Shown here: positions 16,858 through 24,794 of the stretch, one piece after another | How the letters are laid out: every line of letters starts with the position of its first letter | How positions within the stretch are numbered: the first letter of the stretch is position 1 | From: CAZZHG01 sp964653655 | GTDB taxonomy: Bacteria > Bdellovibrionota > FAC87 > UBA2466 | Assembly: GCA_964653655.1 (NCBI GenBank) | Contig: CAZZHG010000006.1 | Coordinates: forward strand, 1 to 64,000 | DNA: 64,000 nucleotides | Direction of reading: 5' to 3' | Program-made: the position numbers and the translations under genes | The notes under the pieces: generated by a model | What the model saw: the letters and a program-made list of their open reading frames with translations, nothing else | What the model was told of the DNA's origin: nothing | The model's database searches: none

Positions 16858-17385
16858 ATGGTTGTTGGCGAGCTGAAGCATAGTGTTAGGGAGTACCGAA
16901 GGCTTTGGGAAGATTCGGGCTTGGAGCTTTCTCCTCACTGGAGGGGCGCCGAAGATCGCGTGTCTTTGGGTGAGCCGAAGTCCGCGGCCGTCGAAGTGAA
17001 GGGCGATCCCGCTTCCGATCTCTACTTCCTGGGCGAGGGGCTTTCCACCGCCGAGATCGCGCTGCTTTCCAAAATCATCGAGGCCATGGGCCGGCGCCCG
17101 GATTCGGTTTTGGTCGCAAGTCTGCTTCCGCAAGGAGCCGAGGGGCAGCCGTTCAACACGTTCCGCGAGCAATCGGGAAGGGCGAAAGTGATCGTCGCTC
17201 TCGGCGCGGGGGCCGCTTCCAAGCTGCTGGGCCAGCCCGGTACACGCGGCAAATTTCAGTCCCTGGGCGGTTGTCTCGTAATGCCGACTCTCTCGCCTTC
17301 GGCGCTTCTCGCCAATCCCGCGGAGAAGAAGAGCGTTTGGGAAGACATGAAACTGGTGTTGGGTCAGCTGGGGTCCGGAAAGTGA
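16858..17385 (+). CDS. Degenerate uracil-DNA glycosylase superfamily protein
   Basis: The 175-residue protein has a C-terminal half matching family-4-type UDG: VIVALGAGAASKLLG (about 111-125), GCLVMPTLSPSALLANP (138-154) and SVWEDMKLVL. In active enzymes the second motif is H-P-(S/A); here the histidine is Ser146. The N-terminal GEAPG...PF motif with its catalytic Asp/Glu and the four iron-sulfur cysteines is missing (only Cys139 is present). It is therefore probably catalytically dead or has another role. Its stop overlaps the GTG start of the next gene (GTGA), suggesting an operon. Confidence 0.65.
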   Translation: MVVGELKHSVREYRRLWEDSGLELSPHWRGAEDRVSLGEPKSAAVEVKGDPASDLYFLGEGLSTAEIALLSKIIEAMGRRPDSVLVASLLPQGAEGQPFNTFREQSGRAKVIVALGAGAASKLLGQPGTRGKFQSLGGCLVMPTLSPSALLANPAEKKSVWEDMKLVLGQLGSGK

Positions 17386-18632
17386 TTATCCGGGCCGCAC
17401 TCACGTTTTTTCTAAGCGCGGTCTGTTTCGCGGACGTTCCGCTCGTTCGGCTCATCGGACCGCTCAATCCGGGATCGGCCGCCCATCTGAAGAGGGGAAT
17501 CGACGCGGCCGCGGTACGAGGGGCCCCCTACGTCGTGCTTCGTCTCGACACCGACGGCGGTCTGCTCCCCGCGACGAGGGAAATCGTCCAAAAGATTCTC
17601 GACTCCTCGGTTCCCGTCGTCGCCTACGTGGGGGTTCGCGCGGGATCCCTCGGCGCGCTGCTGCTCGAGGCGTCCGATGTCGCCGTGATGGCGCCGAACG
17701 CGCTTCTCGGGGGCGACCCGCCCGGAGTAACGGACGAGTATCGGGCCGCCCGCACGCGTTTCGAATCGGAGCTTGGAGAGCTCGCCGATCACGTCGCGAG
17801 AGCCCGGGCCAGAAATTCCCACGGCGCCTCGAAGGCGGTCCACGCGAAGGAGCCCGTTACGGCGGAAGCGGCGCTTCGGGACGGGCTTCTGGACTTCACG
17901 GCGGAAAGCGATTCGGATTTGGCGGCGAAGCTCGTCGGTTGGAAGCTTCGGGTTCCGAAGGGCGGCGCCTTGGAGCTGCCCGCGGAGAAAGCGGAGCTCG
18001 CCGAATATTCCATATCGCCGTGGCATGCGTTTCTTTCCTTCGTCTGCGACACACGTCTGGCCTACGGACTATTGTTTCTCGGCGCCGTGCTTTTCGCTCT
18101 CTCGCTTGCGCGATCAGGTGCCTTGTTTCCGGCCGTGCTCGGCGGATTTTGTTTCGCCGCGAGTCTCGGGCTTTTTTACTTTCTGCCGATTTCCTACGGC
18201 GCGCTCGCGCTTCTGCTCGCGGGGCTCGGGTTTGTAGTGATGGAAGGGTGGTTTCCGACTTACGGGTTGTTCGGGATCTCGGGGCTTGCCGCTTTCATCT
18301 TCGGTTCGTTGTGGCTCGTCGATACGACGGCGCCGGACTTTCAGCTGCCCCTCGGCTGGGTGCTCGCCTGTTCGGCGATTACGGCCGCCATAGGTTTCGC
18401 ACTGAGTTACGGAGTGTTCCGGGGCCGCCGGCGTAAGCGGAAGTCCGGTCTGGAAGCCCTCGTTGGCGAGTTCGGAGAGACCAAGGCACCCGTTACGTCT
18501 AGCAAAGGCAAAGTCTTCGTTCAGGGCGAGCTGTGGGCCGCCGTTACGGACGCAGCCGAGGAAATCGCCGAAGGGGCCATCGTCGTGGTCACCGGGGTGA
18601 GGGGCATCTCTCTCGTCGTCAAAGCACGTTAG
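17382..18632 (+). CDS. NfeD-family membrane protein with ClpP/SppA-like serine protease domain
   Basis: The start is the GTG at 17382, which overlaps the previous stop (GTGA). The 416-residue product has a signal peptide (about 1-17) and a periplasmic ClpP-class domain with DTDGG (56-60) and a serine in AGSLGA (Ser89) at the position of the nucleophile. Several transmembrane helices (about 210-340) follow, then a C-terminal OB-fold NfeD domain (about 360-416). NfeD-1 proteins partner with stomatin/SPFH proteins and cleave their tails; no SPFH gene is beside this one. The usual nucleophile context SAG is SLG here, so activity is not certain. Confidence 0.85.
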   Translation: MIIRAALTFFLSAVCFADVPLVRLIGPLNPGSAAHLKRGIDAAAVRGAPYVVLRLDTDGGLLPATREIVQKILDSSVPVVAYVGVRAGSLGALLLEASDVAVMAPNALLGGDPPGVTDEYRAARTRFESELGELADHVARARARNSHGASKAVHAKEPVTAEAALRDGLLDFTAESDSDLAAKLVGWKLRVPKGGALELPAEKAELAEYSISPWHAFLSFVCDTRLAYGLLFLGAVLFALSLARSGALFPAVLGGFCFAASLGLFYFLPISYGALALLLAGLGFVVMEGWFPTYGLFGISGLAAFIFGSLWLVDTTAPDFQLPLGWVLACSAITAAIGFALSYGVFRGRRRKRKSGLEALVGEFGETKAPVTSSKGKVFVQGELWAAVTDAAEEIAEGAIVVVTGVRGISLVVKAR

Positions 18633-18697
18633 CGGGCTGCGTTATCCGCTGAAAAATCGCGAACCTTTCCCTCGAAAAGAGCCGATAAGGGTATCGG

Positions 18698-19915
18698 ATG
18701 ATTGTCGGTACCCTATTCCTTTTGGGCTTCGGAATGCTCGCGTTGAACTTTCTCGGGTACCCCCTTGCCCTGACCTGGCTGGCGGCCCACCGCCGCCGAG
18801 AGACCGTGAAGCCTGCACACGGCGCCCGGGGAAGCACCGTTATTTTGCCCGTCTACAACGAAGCCGAGCGGCTCGACGAAAAGCTCGCGAATCTGGTGAG
18901 CCTGCGGCGGCCGGAGCGGGTGCGGGTGCTCGCCGTGGACGGGCGCAGCAGCGACCGAAGCGCGGAGATCCTCGAAGCGTTCGCCCGATCCCATCCGGAG
19001 TGGCGCATAGAAGTGATTCAGGCGAAAGAGCGCGGAAAAATTCCGCAGATCAACGAGGCGCTCGCGCGAATCGATCGGGACGAGATCGTTTTCATCACGG
19101 ACGCCGATGCGAGGATCGAAAACCCAGAGGCGCTGCTATTGGTCTCCCAATGGCTCGAGCGGGATGCCGGGCTCGGAGTCGTCGGGGGCTGGGTGCAGCC
19201 CGATCCGGGAGGTTGCTCGCCCGCGGAGTTTTCCGGCTGGGTGAGGGAGAACCGGATGCGTTACCGCGAAGAACTCGCCGGCACATCTTCCATCGTGGTG
19301 GCGCCGTTCTACGGATTTCGACGGGATCTCGTCGATAGATTGCCCCGTAACTGCGTGGCCGACGACGTGTACGTATCCTTCACGGCGCACGGTAAAGGAA
19401 TGAGAGTGTATTACGCGCCGGAAATCCGGGTGACGGAGATGCGCGGGCCGGTAAGTTACTGGCAGCTGTACCGGCACAAGCTTCGCAAGGCGAACGGCTT
19501 TTCTTCCGAAGTTCACCGCTTCCTGCCCAAGCTCGGGTCGTTCTCGCCGTGCGCCCGCTTTCTGCTCGCGGTGAAAGCGATTCAGTTCTTTCTGCTTCCT
19601 TGGGCGGCGGGCCTCGCTGGGGTGACGGGGCTGGTCCTCTGCCTGACGGGAAGGGGCTTCGCCGTGCTGATGGCGGGATTTACGGTGGTTGGGCTGGGCC
19701 GAGTTCTCGCCAGGGCCCTTCCCGCGGTTCCCTCCGGCTCGGCCATTCCGAGATCGGCGGGTATTGGAAAGCTCGTTTATCTCGCCGTCGCCTTCGCAAG
19801 TCTTCTGACCAACCTCGTTTTTTTTCCGTTCTGGAAGCAAGGTTCCTCCTACGCGCGCGTCCTTGGCCGCCGGCGCGGCCCGGCTTCCGACGAAAGGAAG
19901 ACCGGCCGAGGCTAG
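18698..19915 (+). CDS. Glycosyltransferase family 2 membrane protein
   Basis: This is a 405-residue protein with an N-terminal membrane helix (about 3-24). The GT-A domain has VILPVYNEAERL, AVDGRSSDRS, the DXD-like ITDADARIE, a GGWVQ segment, ADDVYVSF and the acceptor-binding region YWQLYRHKLRKANGF (a processive-type Q/RxxRW equivalent). Three or four C-terminal membrane helices follow (about 285-385). It is probably an inverting sugar transferase using a nucleotide sugar at the cytoplasmic face. It is convergent with and overlaps by 4 nt (shared CTAG stop) the pyruvyl transferase gene, part of an envelope-glycan region. Confidence 0.88.
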   Translation: MIVGTLFLLGFGMLALNFLGYPLALTWLAAHRRRETVKPAHGARGSTVILPVYNEAERLDEKLANLVSLRRPERVRVLAVDGRSSDRSAEILEAFARSHPEWRIEVIQAKERGKIPQINEALARIDRDEIVFITDADARIENPEALLLVSQWLERDAGLGVVGGWVQPDPGGCSPAEFSGWVRENRMRYREELAGTSSIVVAPFYGFRRDLVDRLPRNCVADDVYVSFTAHGKGMRVYYAPEIRVTEMRGPVSYWQLYRHKLRKANGFSSEVHRFLPKLGSFSPCARFLLAVKAIQFFLLPWAAGLAGVTGLVLCLTGRGFAVLMAGFTVVGLGRVLARALPAVPSGSAIPRSAGIGKLVYLAVAFASLLTNLVFFPFWKQGSSYARVLGRRRGPASDERKTGRG

Positions 19916-20904
19916 TCGTTTCTTACCAAAAGTTGATCGGCGAGAGCCCGGGCTTCGGCGTTCGTCCGGGCTAGACGGCATCGCTCGGGCAATCCCCAAG
20001 TCTCGTAATACCCGTGGACTTTTCCGTAGCTGTTGTCGAGGGCGACGTGGCCAAGGCCCATCGCTTCGGCGAGGATGTTGGCGTGAAGACGATCCGAGAC
20101 GACGACCCGGCCGCGGGCGAGTAAGCGGCAGCCCCGTTCCAGGGCGAGTCGCGCCCGCCGCGAAAGGCGCTCGACGAGCCAGGCTTGGGGATCGAGAGCG
20201 GGCGTGAGACGGGCAAGCCATTGCCCCGCCTTCAGCGGGAGGTTCCAGCTCTCCTCGATGAGCGACAGCCGCAAGTTCACCCAATCGGCCTGCTCCACTC
20301 TTCCGGGAAGGGCCGGGATTTCCCGATCGCGTCCTTCCTTGTCCCGGCGCCGAAGCCAAAGCGTGTCGCAGCTCGGGGGTTCCGAGAAGCTTGGAACGTC
20401 TGCCCAATGGGCTAGATCGGGGCAAAGAACGACGGGTGCCTTGAAATGCCGGCTCATGAAATCGAACGTGGTCTTGTCTCTCGCCATGAGAGTGAGCCTC
20501 GGGTGTGCATTGAACGCGCGCTTGGTTCTTTCCAGGTAGCTCTCGTCGATAAAGTGAGCCGAGTTGGGAAGCAGGATGAGAGTGTGTTCCGGGAAGTCTC
20601 GCACGGCCTTCAGCCGCAGCTCCTGATGCTGGCGCCAGAGATCGCCGAAATTTCCGCCGCCGGTCAGCAGAATCACTGCCCCCTCGGCGGCCTTGCGCAG
20701 CGCCTTTGCGTCATAGGCTCGGTTTGTCGACGTGGCGGGGACCGAGATGCCCTTCTTCTTCAGGAGAGCTCGCTGTCCAAGCCAGATCGCCGAATCCCCC
20801 ACGTTCGAATGATTCGGAAAGCCGAGCATCACCGCCTTGGTGAAGCCGCGTAGCAGGGGAGTGAGAATCTCCTCGGCTTTACTTTTTAGCTGGGCGGGCG
20901 ACAA
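19912..20904 (-). CDS. Polysaccharide pyruvyl transferase family protein
   Basis: The start is TTG at 20904 with AGGAG 5 nt upstream. The 330-residue product has the PF04230-type N-terminus GFPNHSNVGDSAIW, ILLTGGGNFGDLW in the middle and the late signature VSDRLHANILAEAMGLGHVALDNSYGK (Asp-Arg-Leu-His), as in CsaB and WcaK relatives. These transfer pyruvate from phosphoenolpyruvate to sugars as ketals, and some have other roles. It overlaps the upstream gene by 26 nt and is translationally coupled to it. The acceptor is unknown. Confidence 0.88.
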   Translation of the reverse strand: MSPAQLKSKAEEILTPLLRGFTKAVMLGFPNHSNVGDSAIWLGQRALLKKKGISVPATSTNRAYDAKALRKAAEGAVILLTGGGNFGDLWRQHQELRLKAVRDFPEHTLILLPNSAHFIDESYLERTKRAFNAHPRLTLMARDKTTFDFMSRHFKAPVVLCPDLAHWADVPSFSEPPSCDTLWLRRRDKEGRDREIPALPGRVEQADWVNLRLSLIEESWNLPLKAGQWLARLTPALDPQAWLVERLSRRARLALERGCRLLARGRVVVSDRLHANILAEAMGLGHVALDNSYGKVHGYYETWGLPERCRLARTNAEARALADQLLVRND

Positions 20905-21793
20905 TCCGGCTCCTGTTGGTACGCGCGACGGCCATCGCGCCTAGCCATGCGATCAGCGAGAGGGAAATTTGAATCAGGCGGTCCACCATCGTGGCCGCGA
21001 AGCCCGCGCCGGCGGTGACCGTCTGGGCGCGCGTCAAAGTTTCGCTCGCGAGCTCCCGGATGCCGAGAGAGCCCGGCGTGAGGGTTAGGAAGCTGGTTGC
21101 GACCGCGGCGGTCGGCAGCGTGAGCGCGACGGTCAGGCGTTCCGCTGGAGGAAGGGCGTGGCACGCTCCGTAAAAGCGCAGGGACAAGCATGCGAGGTTG
21201 GCGGCCGTGAGCAAAACTACCGCGGCCGCGATCCTGGGTCGGCGAAGGCGCTTCAACGACGAGTGAACCTCCAAGAGCCACGGGCGCCGAGGCAGGCGAA
21301 CGGCCACCACGAGAACGCCGGTTCCCGCGACCGAGAGAAATAGGGTGAGAAAACCGAGAGCCAACGGCCCCGAGGTTCCCACCGCGAAGTATCCGGTGAG
21401 GGCCCCGAGTCCCAAGCTGAAGAGAAGAAGACCCATCTGAGTGATGCCGTACTCCACGAAGCCGATGCCGAATCGGCTTCGCAGGTAAGTCGCTTTGACC
21501 GCGGTGCCCAGCTGAAAAGGCAGATAAGCGGCGAGATTTCCTCCCGCCGCGAGCGCCAGCCGGTCGGACGCCTTCGAACTTTTTCCGAAGGCGCCAAGTA
21601 AAACGCCGGTGAGCACGCTCTGGAAGAAGAGGCTGGCCGCGTTTCCGATCACGCAGAGGGCGAGCGCCGGCGCGCCGAGCTGCAGCGCCTGTTCGAAGCT
21701 CGTCGAGTGATAAACGGCGGCGGCGGCGTAGATTCCCATTCCCGCGGCGGCAGGCACGATCCAGAGCCCTTGCTTGGTGTTCCAGCTTTTCAT
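20879..21793 (-). CDS. Flippase-like integral membrane protein (lysylphosphatidylglycerol synthase TM family)
   Basis: I chose the ATG at 21793, which overlaps the upstream stop (ATGA) and has AGGTGGG 9 nt before it; a GTG at 21805 is also open. About 304 residues form eight or so hydrophobic helices. The family marks include NLAAYLPFQLGTAVKATYLR and FLTLTPGSLGIRE (the PGGLGxxE-like motif of the UPF0104/MprF flippase domain). Members move lipid-linked substrates across the inner membrane or are of unknown role. It lies between a PIG-V-like mannosyltransferase and a pyruvyl transferase, so a lipid-glycan substrate is plausible. Substrate unproven. Confidence 0.8.
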   Translation of the reverse strand: MKSWNTKQGLWIVPAAAGMGIYAAAAVYHSTSFEQALQLGAPALALCVIGNAASLFFQSVLTGVLLGAFGKSSKASDRLALAAGGNLAAYLPFQLGTAVKATYLRSRFGIGFVEYGITQMGLLLFSLGLGALTGYFAVGTSGPLALGFLTLFLSVAGTGVLVVAVRLPRRPWLLEVHSSLKRLRRPRIAAAVVLLTAANLACLSLRFYGACHALPPAERLTVALTLPTAAVATSFLTLTPGSLGIRELASETLTRAQTVTAGAGFAATMVDRLIQISLSLIAWLGAMAVARTNRSRIVARPAKK

Positions 21794-22989
21794 CCGAAAG
21801 CCCACCTAGCGGCGAAAAATTCCTGGCTGCAGAAGTAGAGGCCGACCGCACTGAGCCCGAGCAGTACCCACTTCACGGCCGAAGAGCGAATGGTCGCGAG
21901 CAAGGGATAGAGCGGCAGCAGGACCCAAAGAAAGCGGACCGCCGCGTTCGGAATCGGCATCGTGTACATGAGGGCCACGTAAAAGAAGCAAAAGATCTTT
22001 TCCTCGCGAATCAGATCTCTTCTGCGGCAGAAGAGAAAAATCGTAGCGGCGACTATGCCGATGCAGTTCCAGCCGAGCCTCAGCATGTAGTCCGCGTTCG
22101 AAAAGAGAGCCGGGTTGGAGGCAAGCTCGGCGAAAGTCTTGCCGATGCGCACGCCGGGAATTCGATCGGGCAGCAGTCCCGTTTCGTGCATGCGCTCCAG
22201 ATAGCCGCGTGCCCGCAAGGGAATGAATAGGATGGCCTGATGGGCGGCGAAGATCAGTAAGGGCAGCGCCGCGAATCCGATTCCCGGCCGGTCCGACATC
22301 CGGCTTTTGCGAAGCAGGTAGTACCGGTAGAGATGTACGGGGAAGAGGAAGACGCCCATGGTTCTCTGCAGGACCGCGAAGCTCAGAATCATCGACGAGA
22401 ACCGGTACCCTTTCGGGCTCAGGTTCAGGAAGTACAGGCAGAGAAATACCAGAAAGAGCGGCTCCGAATAGACGGAGCTCGCCGCGTGGGCGGCGGGAAA
22501 GAAATTGAGAAACGCCACGGCCCAAAGCGCCTGGGCGCGGTCGTGCCCGCGCTTTCGCATCCAGACAAAAAGCAGCCACGAGGCCGCAAGGAAACAGATC
22601 AGGGTCAGTAAGATGCCGGCATGCTTCAGGGGAAGGAAAGTTATCGTCGACCAAAGGCGTACCAGAAACGGGTAGAGCGGCGGAAACTTCGCGAAGCGGT
22701 GGCCTACAGAGTAGCCGTTCTCGGCGAAGTGGAGATAGTGATTGGCGTCCCAGCGGATCCACCGATACACGAATCCCGCGAAAGAATTAGCGGCGTTCGG
22801 AAAAGTGACACTGCTGACTACGAGGAAGAGCCGGCTGCATAGAAAAATTCCGGTGACCGACAATACATCCTGATGTCGGCGCGCGAACTCAATGAGGCGC
22901 GCCACGAAGCGGGGAGAGGTTTTTTTCGCGCGCGCGGACGCCGGTTTCGTGGGGGATCTTCGGGCTGGTTTTCTGGCTGTAGCACCCAT
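21790..22989 (-). CDS. PIG-V-like mannosyltransferase, integral membrane protein
   Basis: The 399-residue protein has a basic Lys/Arg/Pro-rich N-terminal tail (about 1-35) and about nine membrane helices. The first loop has WDANHYLHFAENGY then FPPLYPFLVR, and a later segment has FPAAHAASSVYSEPLFL, both hallmarks of the PIG-V/GPI mannosyltransferase II family and its bacterial relatives (GT-C fold, polyprenyl-phosphate-sugar donor, periplasmic active site; Asp of WDANHY is the catalytic candidate). Bacteria lack GPI anchors, so the acceptor is unknown. It heads a three-gene translationally coupled operon. No Shine-Dalgarno is seen; a hairpin abuts the ATG. Confidence 0.78.
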   Translation of the reverse strand: MGATARKPARRSPTKPASARAKKTSPRFVARLIEFARRHQDVLSVTGIFLCSRLFLVVSSVTFPNAANSFAGFVYRWIRWDANHYLHFAENGYSVGHRFAKFPPLYPFLVRLWSTITFLPLKHAGILLTLICFLAASWLLFVWMRKRGHDRAQALWAVAFLNFFPAAHAASSVYSEPLFLVFLCLYFLNLSPKGYRFSSMILSFAVLQRTMGVFLFPVHLYRYYLLRKSRMSDRPGIGFAALPLLIFAAHQAILFIPLRARGYLERMHETGLLPDRIPGVRIGKTFAELASNPALFSNADYMLRLGWNCIGIVAATIFLFCRRRDLIREEKIFCFFYVALMYTMPIPNAAVRFLWVLLPLYPLLATIRSSAVKWVLLGLSAVGLYFCSQEFFAARWAFG

Positions 22990-23017
22990 CGAGAGACGCC
23001 AAAAGGCGGCTCTCTCG
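22990..23017 (-). other. Hairpin immediately upstream of the PIG-V-like gene start
   Basis: CGAGAGACGCC (22990-23000) pairs with GGCGGCTCTCTCG (23005-23017) around AAAA, with a small asymmetric bulge. It directly adjoins the ATG of the minus-strand gene and also lies after the M48 gene on the same strand. It may terminate the M48 transcript (no T-run) or affect initiation. Confidence 0.4.
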
Positions 23018-23059
23018 TATCGGAATGCCTCAGCAATTTCAGGAGCAAAAAGAGTACGA

Positions 23060-23845
23060 CTAGAGGCGCTCGCCGGTTCCGAATTTCTCCGTGCGCTCGT
23101 AAAGTGGAATCACCTGGGGAAGCTGCTGACTCAGGGCGTCTTCCCGGGTCGTGCTCGAAGGATGGGTCGACAGAAATTCCGGCGGCGATCCGCCTCCGTT
23201 CTTCGCGAACCGGCTCCAGAACCTGGGGGCCTCCCGCGGGTCGTACCCGGCGCGGGCCATGTAGATGAGACCGATTTCGTCGGCCTCCGACTCGTTACTA
23301 CGGCTGAAGGGAAGCGACACTCCCACTTGAGCTCCGAGGCCGAGGGCTCCCATAAGAAGATTCTTCTTTTGCGGATCGTCTCCGCCGAAGATCGCGCCGA
23401 GGGCCTGGACTCCTAGCTGAGTGCCGAGGGCCGTCGTAATGCGCTGGCCGCCGTGACGGGCGGTGGCGTGCGCGACTTCGTGACCCATGACCGCCGCCAT
23501 CGCCCCTTCATTCTGAAGATACGAAATGATTCCCGTGTAGAACGCCACCTTGCCGCCCGGTAGACAAAAGGCGTTGGCCTCCTTGGACTCGATGAGACGG
23601 AATTCCCACTGGTACTGCGGTTTGTTCGCAGCCGCCGCGATTCGTTTGCCGACCCGCTGGAGGACCGCGTTCCATTTCGCGTTGTGGGACACCGGCTCCT
23701 TGCGAACGACTTCCTGGTAGGCCTGCAGCCCGAGCTGATTTTCCTCGGCTTCGCTGGTGACGATGAAGGCCCGGCGCCCGGTTTCGGGAGTGGTCACGCA
23801 GCCGGCGAGGACGAAGAGAAGGGAAAGCAGGGAAACGACTTTCAT
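23060..23845 (-). CDS. M48-family zinc metalloprotease lipoprotein (BepA/LoiP-like)
   Basis: This is a 261-residue lipoprotein with lipobox LAGC (Cys16). The zinc site is HEVAH (His122, Glu123, His126), and the third ligand is Glu185 in SRSNESEAD, the M48 pattern. NAFCLPGGKVAFYTG before the site is also typical. Periplasmic M48 peptidases such as BepA and LoiP degrade misassembled outer-membrane proteins. BepA carries a TPR domain, which is absent here, so this is closer to the LoiP/YcaL type. It is on the same strand as corA, 31 nt apart. Confidence 0.92.
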   Translation of the reverse strand: MKVVSLLSLLFVLAGCVTTPETGRRAFIVTSEAEENQLGLQAYQEVVRKEPVSHNAKWNAVLQRVGKRIAAAANKPQYQWEFRLIESKEANAFCLPGGKVAFYTGIISYLQNEGAMAAVMGHEVAHATARHGGQRITTALGTQLGVQALGAIFGGDDPQKKNLLMGALGLGAQVGVSLPFSRSNESEADEIGLIYMARAGYDPREAPRFWSRFAKNGGGSPPEFLSTHPSSTTREDALSQQLPQVIPLYERTEKFGTGERL

Positions 23846-23876
23846 GAGGCGAAAGTTAGCACAAAGCGGCTCGGGG

Positions 23877-24794
23877 TCAACGGAGCCAGCCCTTCTTGCG
23901 GAACCAAAAGTAGAGCGCCGCCGCGATCAGCGCCATGACGGCCATGACCGCGGGATAGCCGGCCTGCCAAGTGAGCTCGGGCATGTAGCGGAAGTTCATT
24001 CCGTAGATGCCGACGATAAAAGTGAGCGGCATGAAGAAGACCGAAAAGATCGTCAGCACGCGCACGATTTCGTTCGTGCGGTGGGAAGCGAGCGAGATGT
24101 GAGTGGATAGCAGCGTCGTAATCTCCTCGGTCTCCTCGTCGGCCCAACCGTGGAGCCGCTCCGCTTCTTCCCGGATGTCTTGAATGAAAGGCTGAAGCGC
24201 CGCCGGGCAGTCGCTCAGCCGCGGGATGACGTCGAGAGTCTGGCGCAAAACCCGCTTGTAGACGGCGACCCGCCGTTTGAGGAAATACATTTCCTCGATA
24301 ATGAGATCTTCGGAGAGGTTGTTGAAGATTCGCACCTCGAAGCCCTCGAAGGCGGAGTCGGAGAGGGCGAGCGCCGGATCGAAGCTCATTATCGATTCCC
24401 GGAAAAGATCGAGGACGATGGGAAAGAGGGACTCGATGGCCGGATCCGCCGCCGCCTGCCAGCGCTCGCGCACTTTCGTCATCAGCGGAGTTTCCTTGCG
24501 ATGGACCGTAATGAGGGTTTTCTCGTCCAGAAAGAGCGCCACCTTGCGGGTCAGCTCGACCACGGTGTCGTTCTCGATTTTCTTCAGCGCCTTGTCGTCG
24601 AGGTAGCGCAGGATGATGAACTTGCGTGGTCCGATCTTCTCGAACTTGGGAAGGTGCTGGGGCTCGAGGCAGTCCCTGATCGACGTGGGGTGAAGCCCGT
24701 AGTCTCTCGAAAGGCCCTTCAGCTCCTCCGCGGTCGGAGAAGAAACGTCGATCCATTTCAGGCCGTTCGGAAATTCCACGACGGTCTGAATCAC
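23877..24794 (-). CDS. corA: CorA-family magnesium/divalent cation channel
   Basis: The 305-residue product ends in two transmembrane helices joined by the GMN signature (IYGMNFRYMPEL) that forms the selectivity filter. The N-terminal 230 residues are the alpha/beta cytoplasmic domain and long stalk helix. CorA forms pentamers that admit Mg2+ (some homologues Co2+ or Zn2+). The start is GTG overlapping the upstream stop as GTGA. The very short tail after helix 2 (WFRKKGWLR) is basic, as usual. Confidence 0.93.
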   Translation of the reverse strand: MIQTVVEFPNGLKWIDVSSPTAEELKGLSRDYGLHPTSIRDCLEPQHLPKFEKIGPRKFIILRYLDDKALKKIENDTVVELTRKVALFLDEKTLITVHRKETPLMTKVRERWQAAADPAIESLFPIVLDLFRESIMSFDPALALSDSAFEGFEVRIFNNLSEDLIIEEMYFLKRRVAVYKRVLRQTLDVIPRLSDCPAALQPFIQDIREEAERLHGWADEETEEITTLLSTHISLASHRTNEIVRVLTIFSVFFMPLTFIVGIYGMNFRYMPELTWQAGYPAVMAVMALIAAALYFWFRKKGWLR

